In this document: in pieces, positions 1-13,212 of the stretch
How positions within the stretch are numbered: position 1 is the first letter of the stretch
Layout: every line of letters begins with the position of its first letter
Origin: Casuarius casuarius
Taxonomy: Eukaryota; Chordata; Aves; Casuariiformes; Casuariidae
Direction of reading: 5' to 3'
Assembly: GCA_003342895.1 (NCBI GenBank)
Contig: PTFA01000087.1
Location: 84,447-148,446, forward strand
Length of the DNA: 64,000 nucleotides
Program-made: the position numbers and the translations under genes
The notes under the pieces: generated by a model
Told to the model about the DNA's origin: nothing
The model's database searches: none
Seen by the model: the letters and a program-made list of their open reading frames with translations, nothing else

Positions 1-3000
1 CATAGTTGTGGCACAATATATCAGCCAGCCACCTGGGACTCATTCTTAGACTCATAGTTTATAGTTGTGGGTTGTAAGACTACAATTACAAAATAAAAAC
101 TGTCTGGAAACCCAGACATTAACCCAGAATTAAAAGCAGAAGTTGGCTTTTAAAACTTGGAATGAAGAAGTCAATCAGTTTTATCAAGTGAATCCATGAA
201 CTGATGTGACCATTCATCAAATGTCTTTCCCCTTCGTTATTTCCATTCTCCCATTACAGTTGAATACACTAACCACTCCACATTTCATGTAACAGGCTGC
301 AGCATTTTCAGTGATTTTAATGCTGTCTGATTTACAGCATTCTACACCGCCTTCAAAATCATCTTTTACATTTCAACCCACATTAGACAAGAAGAGAATT
401 AAATTATTGTGGAATTAAATATTAAAACAGCCACTACCACCATTTCTTTCTGCGATTCTCTCGCAACCTGAACAGTATTAGCTGTTATTAACAATATATT
501 ATATTGCATATATATACACATTTATTTGTTTTCTTTATTCTGTTCTTTCCCTAGTTAATTTGTTACAAGCAGGAATATTCTTGTTTGATTGGCTAGTTTT
601 GGTTCCTAGGCACTGAGAAGTTTCCAGCTTCAGCCCAGGACCACAATTATGTAGTAAATGGGACCTGACATTCCTACTGAAGGGCTCCTGACTCTGGTCC
701 AGTGTTCTTACCTTTGCTATTTTCCTGAAGTAGGAGACACATTGGTTTGAAACTAAGCTTTCTACGGGGAGATATTTTACCCCTATTTTCTGTGGCACGT
801 CGTAAGGACTACTGAACATACATATACTTTGAGTATGTAGCCAATGGTATTTTAAAAATGTACAAATCACACAATTTCTTATTACTGAAAACTGCATGGC
901 CTGTGGAGAGCTAGCACTGTCTATATTACTGCATGGATAAATGCAGATATTAAAAGAAGGAACGAGTAACTAGAGCTTTGGGTGCTGTGGAGGAGGCTAA
1001 ACTATCCTCAAATGCAAGATCTGCTAGTAGATGTTGCCTGAATAACTAAAGCTTTGGAAGGAAACACTACCAGTCTCCTTCAGCTTTCCTCGCATTTTGT
1101 AACTTCAACTCATCAGTTAGAGCACTCCAGCACTAATGGGAATGATCCATTGAGAGTCTGACTTCAAGTCAATATTGTTCTTCCTGTTCTGGCTCAGATC
1201 AGTTAGCCAAGAAGTTAAGTGACCTCATACATATTAAATGAAATATTTAAGCCTGGCTCCACACAAAACTGTGCAAAATGTCACCAGAGTTTTACACAAT
1301 TCCTGCATATTTACTCAAGATACCCAAGAAACCTGTCCATTCATGCCCATATAGCATTCCGTGCAGACCCATTGCCGCAAAAAGACAGATACTGATCAAG
1401 TTTCTCATTTCCACAGTACCCGAAAAACCAGGCAGTTTTGGTACTCTGACAAATGGTACCAGCCACTTTGCAATTCCCTTCCCTGTATTCCTTGGACAAC
1501 TTTTGGTTTACTCTGCTGGGATGGTCAAAATCTTTATCTACATTTGGATTCCTTCTCTCCAATATATACATTAGAAACACTGAAACTATTCCAAGAATAA
1601 ATCCTAAAACACGAAGTAGAAAATAGTTTCATTCTGCTTTATGGGCTACCTGCTGGATCACAGCTACTTGAACTTCTACCAATCCACACAACTGCTGTGC
1701 ATCCCTTTTAGGATATTTCAAATTATTTCTGGTAACAGCTCACAATAATGAACATGCCTATATATGTAGGTGGTTGAATATCTGACTGTGACCTCCATGG
1801 CGTACAGTAATATTGTACAATACATCAATCCTTTGCTCAGTCTGACAAATGTGAGTCACTGACACTTTAGATTCCCTCTAAGAAAATGAGGGAAGAGGGT
1901 GAGACAAGTTGATGCTAGTTTCATCTGCAAGCTAACCTAATGACTCATTGTTCAGTTCAAACCTTTTCCTACAGCATTCCTTAAAATTGAAGTTGGTGGT
2001 CCAATCTTCTTTATTTTATCAAGTTTTTAGACTTACGTCTTCCCTGCCTCTGACAGACTGATGTCATTTTGCATGAATTACACACAAAACAGGATTATTA
2101 ACTGCCTTATCCTGATATTGAGAGATCAGTTCAGAAGAAAATCTTTTGAGTTAACAGAATACAGACTGACATGATGTAGTTCTACGCCAGTACACAGGAA
2201 AGTGGGGATGGAAAATACCTCTGATTTTGGCTATTGAATACAAGTCCAGTCTACCTTTAATTTTAACCAGTTTTTCAGGGTTCAAGTATACTCAGTGAGG
2301 GAGACACATACTGACAACATAAGCCTGATTTCAATTATGCAATTAGGATTGATTAAGAGATAAATGATCTTACTGAATACTTTGTTGTTAGTGCATTTTA
2401 TCAAAGATACCATCTGTGATTTGACTAAATGCTTCTTCTCAAAGAGATGTTTTGCACAACATGCATTATTAAACACTAATGTTTTCACGTAAGATAGTCC
2501 AACTTTATAACAGAAGTTACTTCAAACTACATGATGGACAAAATCAGAAAAGTGTTGGAGAGGAGAGGAGAGAGAAAGAGAAAGTGAGAGGGAGAGAGAA
2601 AGAGAGCAACTGTTTCTTAACCAGGAAACAATGATTCCTAAATAAAGGGAAATAAACTGGTTGGGTAAATTCCTTTAAAATTTTTTATTGCGATGCATTA
2701 TTTGAGCTAATGTATGTATTAATATAATCAACAAGCTAGCATTAAACACACTAAAGAGGCTTTAGGTAGAATCCCCTGTAGAGAAATGGACTTTCCCTCC
2801 TGTATTCCTGATTCACAAGTTCCATCATGTAGGATGGTGGGAACCATTGGAGCAAGTAAGATTTTTCCCCTGCTCCTCTCTGTGCATGAGCCAGCAAAAC
2901 TGCTGAGGAACGCAAAGCGTTCCAGTGTTTTGTCACTGTTACCCTTTCTACATCCTCAGAAAATGTGAAATTATATTAAATTAAATAACTGAGTTCTTAA

Positions 3001-3359
3001 TAAGTGTGCTTCATATAGAAGCATAATCAGACTATTTAATAGGCCTGACATTGATGCCTGCAGTCTGTTCTTTTTATAATTTCCAAGGCAAAGTTGACGT
3101 GACTTAAAGAGAACTGGGCATGAACAAGGACTTTAAGGATTAGACCTAATATAATAATAAATTATAGTATCCTATAATTCATACAGTTTTTTTTTTTATT
3201 ATTATGAAGGGTCTCAAAGTGTATGTATCCATGTAATTCAGAAATCTACCAGGCTGGGAATTTTCTGGAGACATATTATTTCATTAGAAAATGCCAGTTC
3301 ATTCTGAAGGGTTTTCATGTACCAGATGAAATTTCTAGTTAGAGAGAACAATTCCCCAG
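1..3359. other. Unique AT-rich noncoding DNA
   Basis: The reading frames here are short (up to 120 codons, the longest on the minus strand at 535-897). They show no recognisable domain, no codon-use pattern and no coherent splice-site framework. The only structured sequence I see is a purine-rich GA tract at 2557-2606, listed separately. It reads as intergenic or intronic DNA. A short, strongly diverged exon cannot be excluded by eye. Confidence 0.6.
2557..2606 (+). repeat. GA-rich purine tract
   Basis: The stretch is purine-only on the plus strand apart from one T at 2585. It is an irregular mix of GAGAG and AAAGAG units. This is low-complexity sequence of a kind that can form triplex DNA. 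No gene is adjacent. Confidence 0.85.
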
Positions 3360-3361
3360 AC

Positions 3362-3660
3362 CAGTCAATAGCTCAGTCATTAGGGCACTCATCTGCACTG
3401 TGGGAGACTTGGCTTCAAAATGCTCCACGTTCTGCCTGGTATTCTTTTCTGTTCATGTTATTACACTTTGCATAGTTAATTACATGTTCATTGGGCTGCA
3501 GAAATGTATTTTTACAGTCTGGTGATTTGGACACTTGTCTAGGAAGTAGGAGACCCAAGTGAAAAGTCCCCATTCTGTCCAATTCACTGGAAAGACTTCA
3601 AGCTGGTTGAACACCTGGGTGAATACACTGCCAGCAAGCTATTTTGGGATAGATCCTACT
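3362..3660 (+). repeat. tRNA-derived SINE-like element with reversed second arm
   Basis: From 3370 the sequence reads like a degenerate tRNA A-box and B-box region: 'agctcagtcattagggcac', then 'tgtgggagacttgg' and 'cttcaaaatg'. A second, related head begins near 3518 ('ctggtgatttggacact', then 'gtaggagacccaagtg'). Around 3605-3650 the sequence 'tgaacacctgggtgaat' followed by 'caagctattttgggat' resembles the reverse complement of the same head. Elements with the core 'ggttagggcactcacctggg...gtgggagacccaggttcaa' are common old repeats in turtle, crocodilian and bird DNA. The family name is not certain. The copy is heavily diverged, so its edges are approximate. It carries no gene. Confidence 0.55.
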
Positions 3661-4821
3661 TTTTTTACCCCTACTCCATAAATTTTTCAGAAATTCCCTC
3701 TCACACAGATGTGCAGAAAATCCAAATGAAAAAAAACCTGAAGTTTATTTTGGGCAAAACTCTCCTGGGAGCTCCTGTGCCACCCCGAGCATCATGCAAC
3801 ACCTTGAACAGCAGGTCACACTGGAATCTCCCTTTCGGCGGTTGACTTCAGGACAGGACTTATATGACTAGATTATGCAGGCTAGAAACTTCAGCACATC
3901 AGGGTTGGGTCTACCAGATTTCCCCAGCTCTACAAATCTACTTGGAACAACATGCACACTTTTTTCATTCAAGTTCTGCCTAGAAGATGTAATGCCCCTT
4001 TGTTCCTCTTCAGGGATGTGGCCAGAAATTCCCCACTTTCCTTGCTTCTTCCCATCCTCAGTTAAAAAAAACAGCAAAAAAACCCAAGAGAGATCTTTGG
4101 GATCCTCTGTCCCTCAGGGCACGGCTAGATGGGCTAAAACACTTTGTTACAATACACGTCCCATGGTTTTAAACTCCATCTTCATGCATCTCTGAGTTCA
4201 TGACTCTCAGAATTGCTGTTTCAGGCTGTCTGCAAATGTAGTGGAAGTACTACTGCATTTTTTAAAATATTTTTACTTGGTTTATGTTTTCAGGCTAATC
4301 TTTCAAGCACAGAAAACAAGAAACATAATACACAGGTATTTCTAATGAAAATAGAGAACTATGTATTCATCATAGGAATCTAGAAGCTGCCAACCCAAGT
4401 ACTATTATCAATACTTTATTTCCTCTTATTATAAAATATAAAGTCAGTTTAAAAAAAAAGGAGAATTTTGGCTGGGAAATGAATTGAAAAATCAGGTATC
4501 TAAAGGTCATTGCATTCCAGGAGTCAAATATAAAAATATTTATATATATATATTTAAATATAAAGGTACTTTTTTTCTAGCAGTTTGTCTTTTTTTGAAT
4601 TCTGCACAGGCGTATATGTCTAAAGCTGTTTGTCAAAATATATTAATTATCACCATTCAACTAACACATATATTCACAGTCTCAACTCTAAATCTTATTT
4701 TTATTTATAAACATTTCCCATATTTTTCAAAACACTTAATAAGCTCTCTCTAGTGGTGTTTTTTTCTCCCTATATACTTCCTCCAATTTTATTGCTACTG
4801 TTTTGTAATAAAAATATCTAT

Positions 4822-4846
4822 TAACTGCATTCCATGAATGCAGTTA
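4822..4846. other. Perfect 10-bp-arm inverted repeat
   Basis: The left arm 4822-4831 (taactgcatt) is exactly complementary to the right arm 4837-4846 (aatgcagtta), with a 5-nt loop (ccatg). A T:G wobble would extend the stem by one pair. The sequence shows the symmetry directly. Any function is unknown. Confidence 0.9.
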
Positions 4847-5117
4847 GAGGCTGAACTGAGAAAAAAAGAGTTAAGTATTGCATTAGCTTTCTTCTCTTTT
4901 TATGCTGTCTTTTTTTTTTTTAAATAGAGGGGAGAAATGGAAAATTCATACAGTGAAATAGTATTTGCCTACAAACACGGGAGAGACTTCTGCTTCATAA
5001 GGCTCCAATCTTGAGAGAACCTAAAGGGCAAGTGCTTTATTCATATCTGTACCATTAGGAAGTTTGTTTCAAGGGGAAATCTCTGTAACGTAAGTTAAAG
5101 GTGAACAAGTAGGTATT

Positions 5118-5255
5118 CTCAGTGGACTGGATGCTGGACAGGATAATTTTGGCTTGGTTCTATTCCTGTCTGCTGCTGTCTTGCTGAATGACCTTGCTTA
5201 AGCTGTTTCAATTCCATGTTGTATTTTTGCCTTCTGAAAAATGAAACTTGGAGTA
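5118..5255 (+). repeat. MIR-type SINE, forward
   Basis: The order of motifs matches the MIR consensus read forward. A degenerate head ('agtggactggatgctgga') is followed by 'ggttctattcctgtctgct'. Then comes the diagnostic core 'cttgctgaatgaccttgct' (MIR: ttrctgtgtgaccttgggc), and finally a tail with 'gccttctgaaaaatgaaac' (MIR: cctcatctgtaaaatggg). MIRs are ancient tRNA-derived SINEs present across amniotes. Divergence is high, as expected for a fossil copy. The boundaries are approximate. Confidence 0.75.
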
Positions 5256-5259
5256 TGTA

Positions 5260-6520
5260 CTTTTTTTATAAAATGTTTCAACATCTATGTACATAAGCTG
5301 CATAGATAAGGCATTTTGCAAGCATTTAAGTAAACAAGTAGCTTTATATTACTAATAACCTTCACATCTGGGCATAGATATAGTATGGAGCCATCATAGG
5401 AAGGGAGAAGAAAAATCTTTCTGTGTAGAACAGAAACTTCTACAACCACATCTCTCCTGCTGCTTAGTTTGGCAGAGCTGTGCAATGGAAAGACACATTC
5501 ACATCATCAGAAGAACCCTGCATAATGTAGCAACAAAAAGAATTTCCACTCATTGCTGAATGAAGTGCGAAAGCCAAGTAAAGCTGTTAGAGTAATAGTG
5601 ATATTTTTTCTATTTCCTATTTTTCAAGCAATTCCTATCAATATAATTCATCTGAGGCATATGAATTTTAATGGATGATAACAACGTATATAAAAAGCAT
5701 TTTCTCCAAGAAATCCAGCTTTCAGTAACTTCTTTAAAATTACAGGGGATGTCTCAAGAACAAGATTTAACAATTCAATATAAATTTACAAATTATTTGT
5801 CATACTTGTCAGTCATTTTTGCCTCAATGGAATAACAACTTCAGAAACCCTAGTTCTAACATTTACAAGAAAAAACTGGCAATATGCCACAGTCACAAAG
5901 AGTTCACTTTCTAGAAGCACCCTTGGTAGTAAAAAACTAAAATTCACCTAGAATTTACAAGAAGAAAAATTTTGGATTAAGACTTGGAACTGGATGGGAT
6001 TCTTCTAGAAAGGCAATTATATACAGTGCCTAGTTTTCAAAGGACTGGATCACTCACAATTCTAATAGAATGCTTCAGGATTTAAACAGGTGAAAATCTG
6101 TATTTAAAAAGAACTGCATTGCAAACAGAAAAAAGAATGACATATGAAAGATATGATATCTATTTAAATCTACCACCTTAAAGAACAACCAACCAAATTA
6201 TTTTCCATTAAGTCAGGCAAGTTTTGAAAGCAAAAACTGAACTTAAATCAGCTCCTTCTGTTGAAGACATTGTTCTCATATGTGGTTTTAAGAACTTTGG
6301 ATAACAGCGAGTTAACCTTAATTGTTCCTTGTTTAGCTTGCACCATTTAAATAAATAACACATCTGGTTTTCTACATATAACATCTTTATATGTTTTCCC
6401 CCCTGCACTGGGAGGAAGAAGGGCATTTGTCTACTAATTTGGCTCTCTGTATATGGGAAATGTTATTCATCACATAGAACATGGATGCAATTAAATAACC
6501 ATATTGAGATCTGCTGTTCT
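5260..6520. other. Unique AT-rich noncoding DNA
   Basis: I recognise no gene and no repeat in this stretch. Reading frames are at most 72 codons and rich in Leu, Phe, Cys and Lys, as expected by chance in AT-rich DNA. Confidence 0.6.
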
Positions 6521-6528
6521 GTTTCTTA

Positions 6529-6562
6529 AAGGACAAAGTTAACTTGAGTTGACTTTGTCCTT
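6529..6562. other. Strong 15-bp hairpin with tetraloop
   Basis: The left arm 6529-6543 (aaggacaaagttaac) pairs with 6548-6562 (gttgactttgtcctt) around the loop ttga. Fourteen pairs are Watson-Crick and one (6540 with 6551) is T:G. The flanks do not extend the stem, so at 34 nt it is far shorter than a microRNA precursor. The arm contains a GTTAAC half-site (HNF1-like), and the downstream arm holds a nuclear-receptor-like 'actttgtcc'. Both are short motifs that occur by chance. Confidence 0.9.
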
Positions 6563-6569
6563 ATCAAAG

Positions 6570-9500
6570 TGGAATGGTTCCTTCAACCAAGCTGGCAAAG
6601 TTCAGCTGAAATGCTGTGCCTGGTATTGCACACAACACCAACAGACAGCTTTAAGACAAATGAGAGAATCCAGAACGTGAAAAGAATGATAAGGACTTTA
6701 AGAAACAGGACTTATGAGGTAAAATTGAGTGAACCGGCTATTTTTATTTGAAGAAGAAAAGACTGAGGAGATATTATAGCAACCTTTGATATACCTCAAG
6801 ATGGTTATTAAGACAGTGGTTGTCCACTTTTTGCCATGTCCACAGGCATGATGTAATGGGAATAATTTACAAAATGTGAAAGTTTGGTTAGTTAGGTATT
6901 ATGGAGAGTTTGTTAACCATAAAGAAAGATATTCAGTTAAACAGGTTACCTGTGGAATTCTCATTACTGGAATTTTTAAAAAACGGTATAGACAGGCATT
7001 GCTCAGGCATATTTGGTGTGCACTTAATCCCCAGTCAAAGCAGAAGGCAGGAGGAGTCAGGATGATCAGGTATGGCTGCTAATCTTTCTACAGATTTTAC
7101 TTCTTTCTAAAAGTTATTTTTGTCTTCCACTGATGCACTTTTTTTTACAGTTCACGAATTTAAAAATATCAACTGTGCTAAATTCACTTTTCCTCCTAGA
7201 GTAGGAAAGTAACACACATGTCTCAGGGGCATTTATTTTTCCCCTCTCAGAAGTAAATTAATTTGTCCACAAACTAAAATAAATGTACCAATTGGTCCTT
7301 GAAGAAATCCAACACTTTTAGACCTCTGGCAGAATAAAGCAGACTCATTAGACTTATTGTGAAGTTAAAACTCACTGAAATCTCATACACAAGCTTTGCT
7401 CAAATGTATCTGTGCAGGCTTTGTGGGGTTTTGGTACTATTCTTTAAAAATGACTGCCTTTTTTCTCTTCAGCTAGATTGTTCTTATTCAAACACTTTCC
7501 TTAAAATTTCCGCCTATTGAAATAGCTTTTATTTCTATGAACTCCCAGGATATCAAGGCATTACCTTCAATAAAATGATTTTTCTAAAAAAAAGAAAGTT
7601 CCCTGGTCATAACAGAAATGAAGTGCAAACTGACCATAAACAAGCATAATCACTTGCTCCGCTCTGTGTCCCTGTCCACCTCATGACAAGCTGATTTACA
7701 CTGACAACATTTTAAAGTTAGCCCTTTCAGGAAAAATGTCAGGGACTGATTATCTCAAGGATTTCATTTTAAGCAAAGGCAAACTGCAGCATTGTTGCCA
7801 TGGAGGACAATGGAAAACGTCCTGAAAGCAGCATTTCCTACGAAGAGCGAGCAGTGGATACAAATCCTGTTGATAAATTTCCAGTTAAGAGAAAAAAATA
7901 GGCAAAATAATCATTAAGCCTAAATAACTGATTCAGAGATATTTAATGAGAAAACTGTCTCCTTAAATATATGCTCACCTAGTACTGAAGAAAAAAAAAA
8001 AAAGAGAGAGATGGCTGATAGAGCAACAACAGAGGAACGAACATTGAGAGATATGTGAAGAAAAGGAGGAGGAGAAAGGCTCTGAAGTACGTTTACCAGT
8101 GAATCCAGTGTGCAGCATTCAGAAAAACACGTACTGAACAATAGGAGATAGAGGAGGATTTGTCTGTGCACACTCACCGGGTTTTTTCTCTCTCTTATCA
8201 TGCCCACATTTCTTAAGAGTTTCATTGCATTTCCAAAATCCCTCAGTTTTGTAAATCCTGCTTATTGGGCTACCTAAATTAGCTCTGTAACGTTTTATGG
8301 CCTGGAGTCATAGATATCTACTCTCAACTTTAATTCTCTTTTAATGCAGATTTTGCCAAGAATATATGCCAGCACATTAGAAAACTGTTATACAAATCAC
8401 TTGAGGGGAAATTACTTCTTAAAACACGGTGCTTGGCCGGAGGTAATCACAAGGTGTTGTGGCTGTCATGGCTACAGACTATTAAGGATATAGCACCAAA
8501 GCAACTGCTTTCATTCTTGGAGAGGCCCCAAAAGGTGGTATTGGGCAATAGCTTTTCTATCTAGAAAACTCCTGTGCTGGGTAATGCAGAGTACTCCAAG
8601 CCTCTCTGAATCAATGTGCATGAGTCATTGTGGTACTGTGGCCAAATACCAATGCAAAATCCCCCAGCCCTTCCCCTGCAATTTCAGTTGGATATTGCAC
8701 TCTTCCCTTCCTGTCCCAGTCAGTGCAGTTTGTGCAGTTTTGCTGTGTGATGTTGAACAGCTGCTCAACGTCACTGTAGATTCATTGTATTGCAGTGGCA
8801 GGTGAAAGGAATTGTGCCCTTCAATCTAATTGTATATGCAAGTGACATACTACAGCTTTCTAAAGACACTGGCAATATGTTCTTAAAGTCTTCTCAGGAC
8901 CTTCTGAGCAAAAGGTACTGTAAAAGTAATTCTTTATTAATACTGTATGTTGTATATCCTTACAATATCCTTGCCACAAGTTTGAAACAAGCACAGGAAT
9001 CCTATGGAGAGTCACACAGCCACCTGAAAACTTCTGAAAAGTCATTCTCACAGCCCTACCGAGTACTATTATAATCCCAGTGTCAATAATTTGTAGCAAA
9101 TTTAAATTCCTATTTCAAGGAAAAAGTCAAGCAATACTTTTTCTCTGAAATATTCCATTTCGGCTCAACTTTGCTGAGCTAAGTTATAAAAAAACTGTTA
9201 GAAAAGGCTGATTGCTTCCTGGATTATAACTTTGCACAAGTAAGCATTTATCTCAAACATACTGCAAACCTGCTAGATATTAGAAAAAAATTACCAAACC
9301 AAAAATTTTATTGAAATTTTTCAAGCTTACAGCTGTGGTATTATATTCTGCCAGTATTCTGTGGTATAGAGTGAACAATAGCATATTTATATGTTCATAA
9401 GATAATAAAATTTATGCAAGCCAGGAATACTGAGGAAAAAAATGGATTATGACAGTCGATTTTTGTACTCAGCTCCACTCTGATAAACTTAATGGCATTA

Positions 9501-9734
9501 GTGTGTATTTAACTCATAGTAGTACAGAGCAGAAAGTTGCTTACTGCCTATGATGGACATGGACTGGATTATGTAGCATTATTTAGAAACAAATAGAATC
9601 ATAAAATTGCTGATATTTTATCTTTTATACTATCATATCCTGTCTCTGGATCTGTAGAATATTAAACCTCAAAAAAAAATCTGAACTCATGTTTCCACAA
9701 GGACACATTATATACTTGTGTTTGTTTCTTTTCC
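6570..9734. other. Unique AT-rich noncoding DNA
   Basis: No recognisable gene. A short A13 run followed by (GA)n lies at 7991-8010. A possible but weak reverse MIR-like fragment ('gagtcacacagccacctga', near 9009) is too diverged to call. Chance reading frames up to 101 codons have no family features. Confidence 0.55.
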
Positions 9735-9786
9735 ATGTTCAAGTAAATTGATATGTTAACATGTTCAAGTAAATTGATATGTTAAC
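9735..9786 (+). repeat. Perfect 26-bp tandem duplication
   Basis: The 26-bp unit that begins atgttcaagtaaattgat occurs twice without a gap or mismatch, at 9735-9760 and 9761-9786. Identity is complete in otherwise old, diverged sequence, which points to a recent duplication or an assembly artefact. No gene overlaps it. Confidence 0.95.
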
Positions 9787-9789
9787 ATA

Positions 9790-12700
9790 AGAGAGAGGGA
9801 GAGCCTGCAGAAATAAGTGATCTAGTGCATTTTTAAAAACAGACATACTAGGAGAAAGGATGCTTCTTAATAACACGTTAACTAGTGCACTAAAATCCAG
9901 CATGAACAAGACAATTAATACTCATTAGAAGTAGACAGCAAATCTTAAACCCCAGAATCGTCCCATCTCAAGGAGGCCTCTAAACTACGAGCATACTTCC
10001 CAGTGGCTTCCCTATACTTCCCTATAGCAAAGACACACATACCTTTCTGATATCTGAACAGCCTCATAGTAGTGCTTACTCCTCTCCATTAATCAATCAT
10101 TATACAAGCAAGTTCCAAATTAGCTGCCTCAAGCTGGGTAGGATGGACCCAAACCTAGCCTTGAACTCAAGTTCATCTCCACCACCTACACATATTTAAA
10201 CAACAACATGCCTCATCCACACTAGAATTTGAAAACATGCTAGCAAGCATGCCCACATGGCTATACATTCTACAAAACAATTCTTTCCTTTCTTCAACTC
10301 CACTTCCTCTGTGCTCGCGTGACTGTACACACAGAAGGTGAGGATAAGAAGAAAAAAAGCTCTGACATACCTTTTCTATTTCCTAAGTTGTTGTTTTCCT
10401 GGGGAAAAGTTGGGAACTTTTGACTTAATCAGATTTTCATGGATTGCCATATTTGGAGAAAAATAAAGCACTACCATCAGAGACTCACCGTCTCAGGTCA
10501 TCCAGCTGAGTCACTGTTCATCATTAAATACTACTTCAATAGAAATGAGGCATTAGGAAGACATGACATTGTGCTGTGCCATGCAAGTTTTCCTGGCATG
10601 AGAACAGACTTTCCATATTACCCACAAGTGATAAAATCATAGGTAGTCATACAGGTTATTTCAAATCACTGTTGATAAAATCTTGACATGTCATCACGTC
10701 TTTCTGCACCACAACTATGCCATGAGCCAGACTACAGAAGGCACACTCATTCATGGGAAAATCACTACCCCAAAATGCCTGTTCTTGCTCTTAGTAGTCC
10801 TTTCACCCAATGTCTGACACAATTCTAATTTCTGTTCTTTTTCCGTAAGAAAAAGGCAGGGGTTACCTTTGTCCTTGTGAAGGCAAACTTCCACAAAAAA
10901 TTATTAACTATTTAATATTTTTAAAGATACTTTTCAATTAAGAATGTAGCTGAACCTTCATTTGGTACTTAAATCAACCATTTACCTGTCATAAAGAGTG
11001 GCACCACTGGTCCACATTTGAGCAGGCGAAATAACTTTGAAAAATGGCACATTTCAAAATACAAACATATAGCCTCTTGTAACACTGAAAGCCTCCACTG
11101 TAAGTATTAAAAAAGAATTTTCTCTAAAGGGGGGGGGGAAAGTAGCAATATCTTGCCCTTGACAGTTTTGCAAAGTAGGTAATTCATTGCCTTATTTGGG
11201 GGATGACCTTTCTCTATTACTTGTTTCTTTTGACAAGAGATGCTCACTTGCTGGTTTTGTATTTTGTTTCTCATTAGAACACTATAGATCTTACATTCTA
11301 ACATGAATCGGTCAAGTTGAGTGAACTGAAAATTATCTCCCTATATATCACTATAACAAGGTCCTGCTAGTATGGTAAGAGGCTAGGAAAAAGTCTACAA
11401 ACTACTGCTACCTTGAAACAGTTAACGCAGCCAAGGATTTTTCTGTGCTTGCTCTGTAAGAGTATGGAACATAAAACAATTTTGTAGTGTCCTATACCCA
11501 ACTAGTCCTTGCAGTCTTGAATCCTGGAGAGAGCTGAATTGATTCTGCAATGTTGCTATTAAAGCATGAAAAGGCTGGCTGAATACTGTGCTGAGACACC
11601 TCCCAAATTTTGGCAAGATTCCTGATTCATGTTTAGGAGTCATGTCCACAAGCATGATCCACTTGAGCAATATAAGCGTAAAGTTGACATTTATGGTTCT
11701 GCTTGTTAATTACAACAGTCCAAAGTATTAAGTCCACCTTTTCCAACTCTACCAAGATCTAAAGATCAACAGAATGTTGAAATTTAATGGTTCCATTCAG
11801 TGCCCTTTTATGTTATGAACTGGATGGAGGGACATTTCACTGAAATACACACTCTCCAGATACTGTGTTTCACTAATAGCCTATAGTCCATTATAGTCCA
11901 TTATTTTCCAGTATACTCAAAACGGAAATTTCAGTCTTTCCCATTTGCTTTGCACCAGACTGAAATGATCATTTCTGGGGTGAGCAAAGAAAGCCAAGAG
12001 AAAAAGGACGCTTGCCAGCTTGTTCATCCCATGCCTTCCTTCCTGGCCATGCAGTCTGTGGTGACTGTAAGAATACATCTGCTCCTAAGTTTTAAAGTGT
12101 TTCTAGAACAGCAAGTTCAAGGTTTCTGAATGTGTACTGAGTTTATTCACCCTAAGAATATCTAATTGTGGGTCATTAACAACTGGAAGACCGCAAACAC
12201 CCAAGCCAAAGCTTCTCAGAGCCCTTTACTATAAACTAATTACAAAGAAAAAATACACATAGGCTAGTTAAGCTGTAGCAAAGGAAATAATTTATTAAAA
12301 TGCATCTACATAAACACTCAATCTGCAGGCTAAAATTTCAACCATCTAAAGCATCTCTTTCATCAAATAGCTCTCAGAAAGACTATAAATTTGGTTCACA
12401 GATTGGTTACACTGCTCAACTGTTGACGCTTTCTTTCCCGAGCAACATATGGCTATGATCAGCTCTTCCTCCTTAATTTTTTGATTGATTTGATAACTGT
12501 GCTGGTATTATTTTTCATGCAGTGCATAGTGGGTAATCTGAAAGAAAATGTAGTTATAACTTAGCAGCATGGAACTGGCACAGGTACATGTTGCCATAAA
12601 ATGTTACATTAAAGAAGTGAGGTAAAGTGACTGACAGAAGATGTTCTACTCACTCAGACAAGTTCAAGCCCAGTTTGTTTCCAGAGCTCAAATGTGCCAT

Positions 12701-13200
12701 GGGAATAAATCATCATCTGAACAGGGGAGAAGAGAAGACAATATAACTGTGGACCACCTGTTGTCTTTAATACCTATTAGCTGTCTTACAGTATGACCAA
12801 ATACTTTACCTTGAAATATCTATGATCTTAAGGTAAGCCTTGAACAGGGCACAGGTGCCTTCTTGGCAATTTTCTGCTCAAATAATTTCCCATTCATTAA
12901 CTCTGTAAAAAAAGTACATAACACTACGTTGTATTACTATCGATCTTATACAGCGTTGGATTCTCCCACGTGATACTAGTGAACTGTTAAGAAAACTGCC
13001 TTCAAATGATTAGACTATGAAGTAGCAGGTGTGCTGTTTATCATGGTGTGTCAGTATCAAAAATTGTATAAGCCTGTTGACCCATGTCAATACGGACTAG
13101 CTGGCCAGTGAAGAGACTGTTGTTGGGAAATAGGTTTGCCATTCATCAGCTGTGCAGTTACTAGTTCTTCAAGTTACTAGTTACTGAAGTTAGTTATTCA
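9790..13200. other. Unique AT-rich noncoding DNA
   Basis: No gene recognised. A G10 homopolymer lies at 11129-11138 and a short CTATAGTCCATTA-type duplication near 11880-11905. Everything else looks like unique sequence. Confidence 0.55.
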
Positions 13201-13212
13201 AGACACTGTCAA

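Noticed and set aside
535..897. 120-codon minus-strand frame as a gene
   Set aside because: No domain, no splice context and no biased codon use. It is compatible with a chance open frame.
6814..6850. hAT-type transposon end (cagtggttgtccactttttg)
   Set aside because: It resembles a Charlie-type terminal repeat for only about 10 bases, with no matching opposite end or 8-bp target duplication seen.
8940..9080. Reverse MIR fragment
   Set aside because: Only 'gagtcacacagccacctga' and scattered words fit; the order of the remaining MIR motifs is not convincing.
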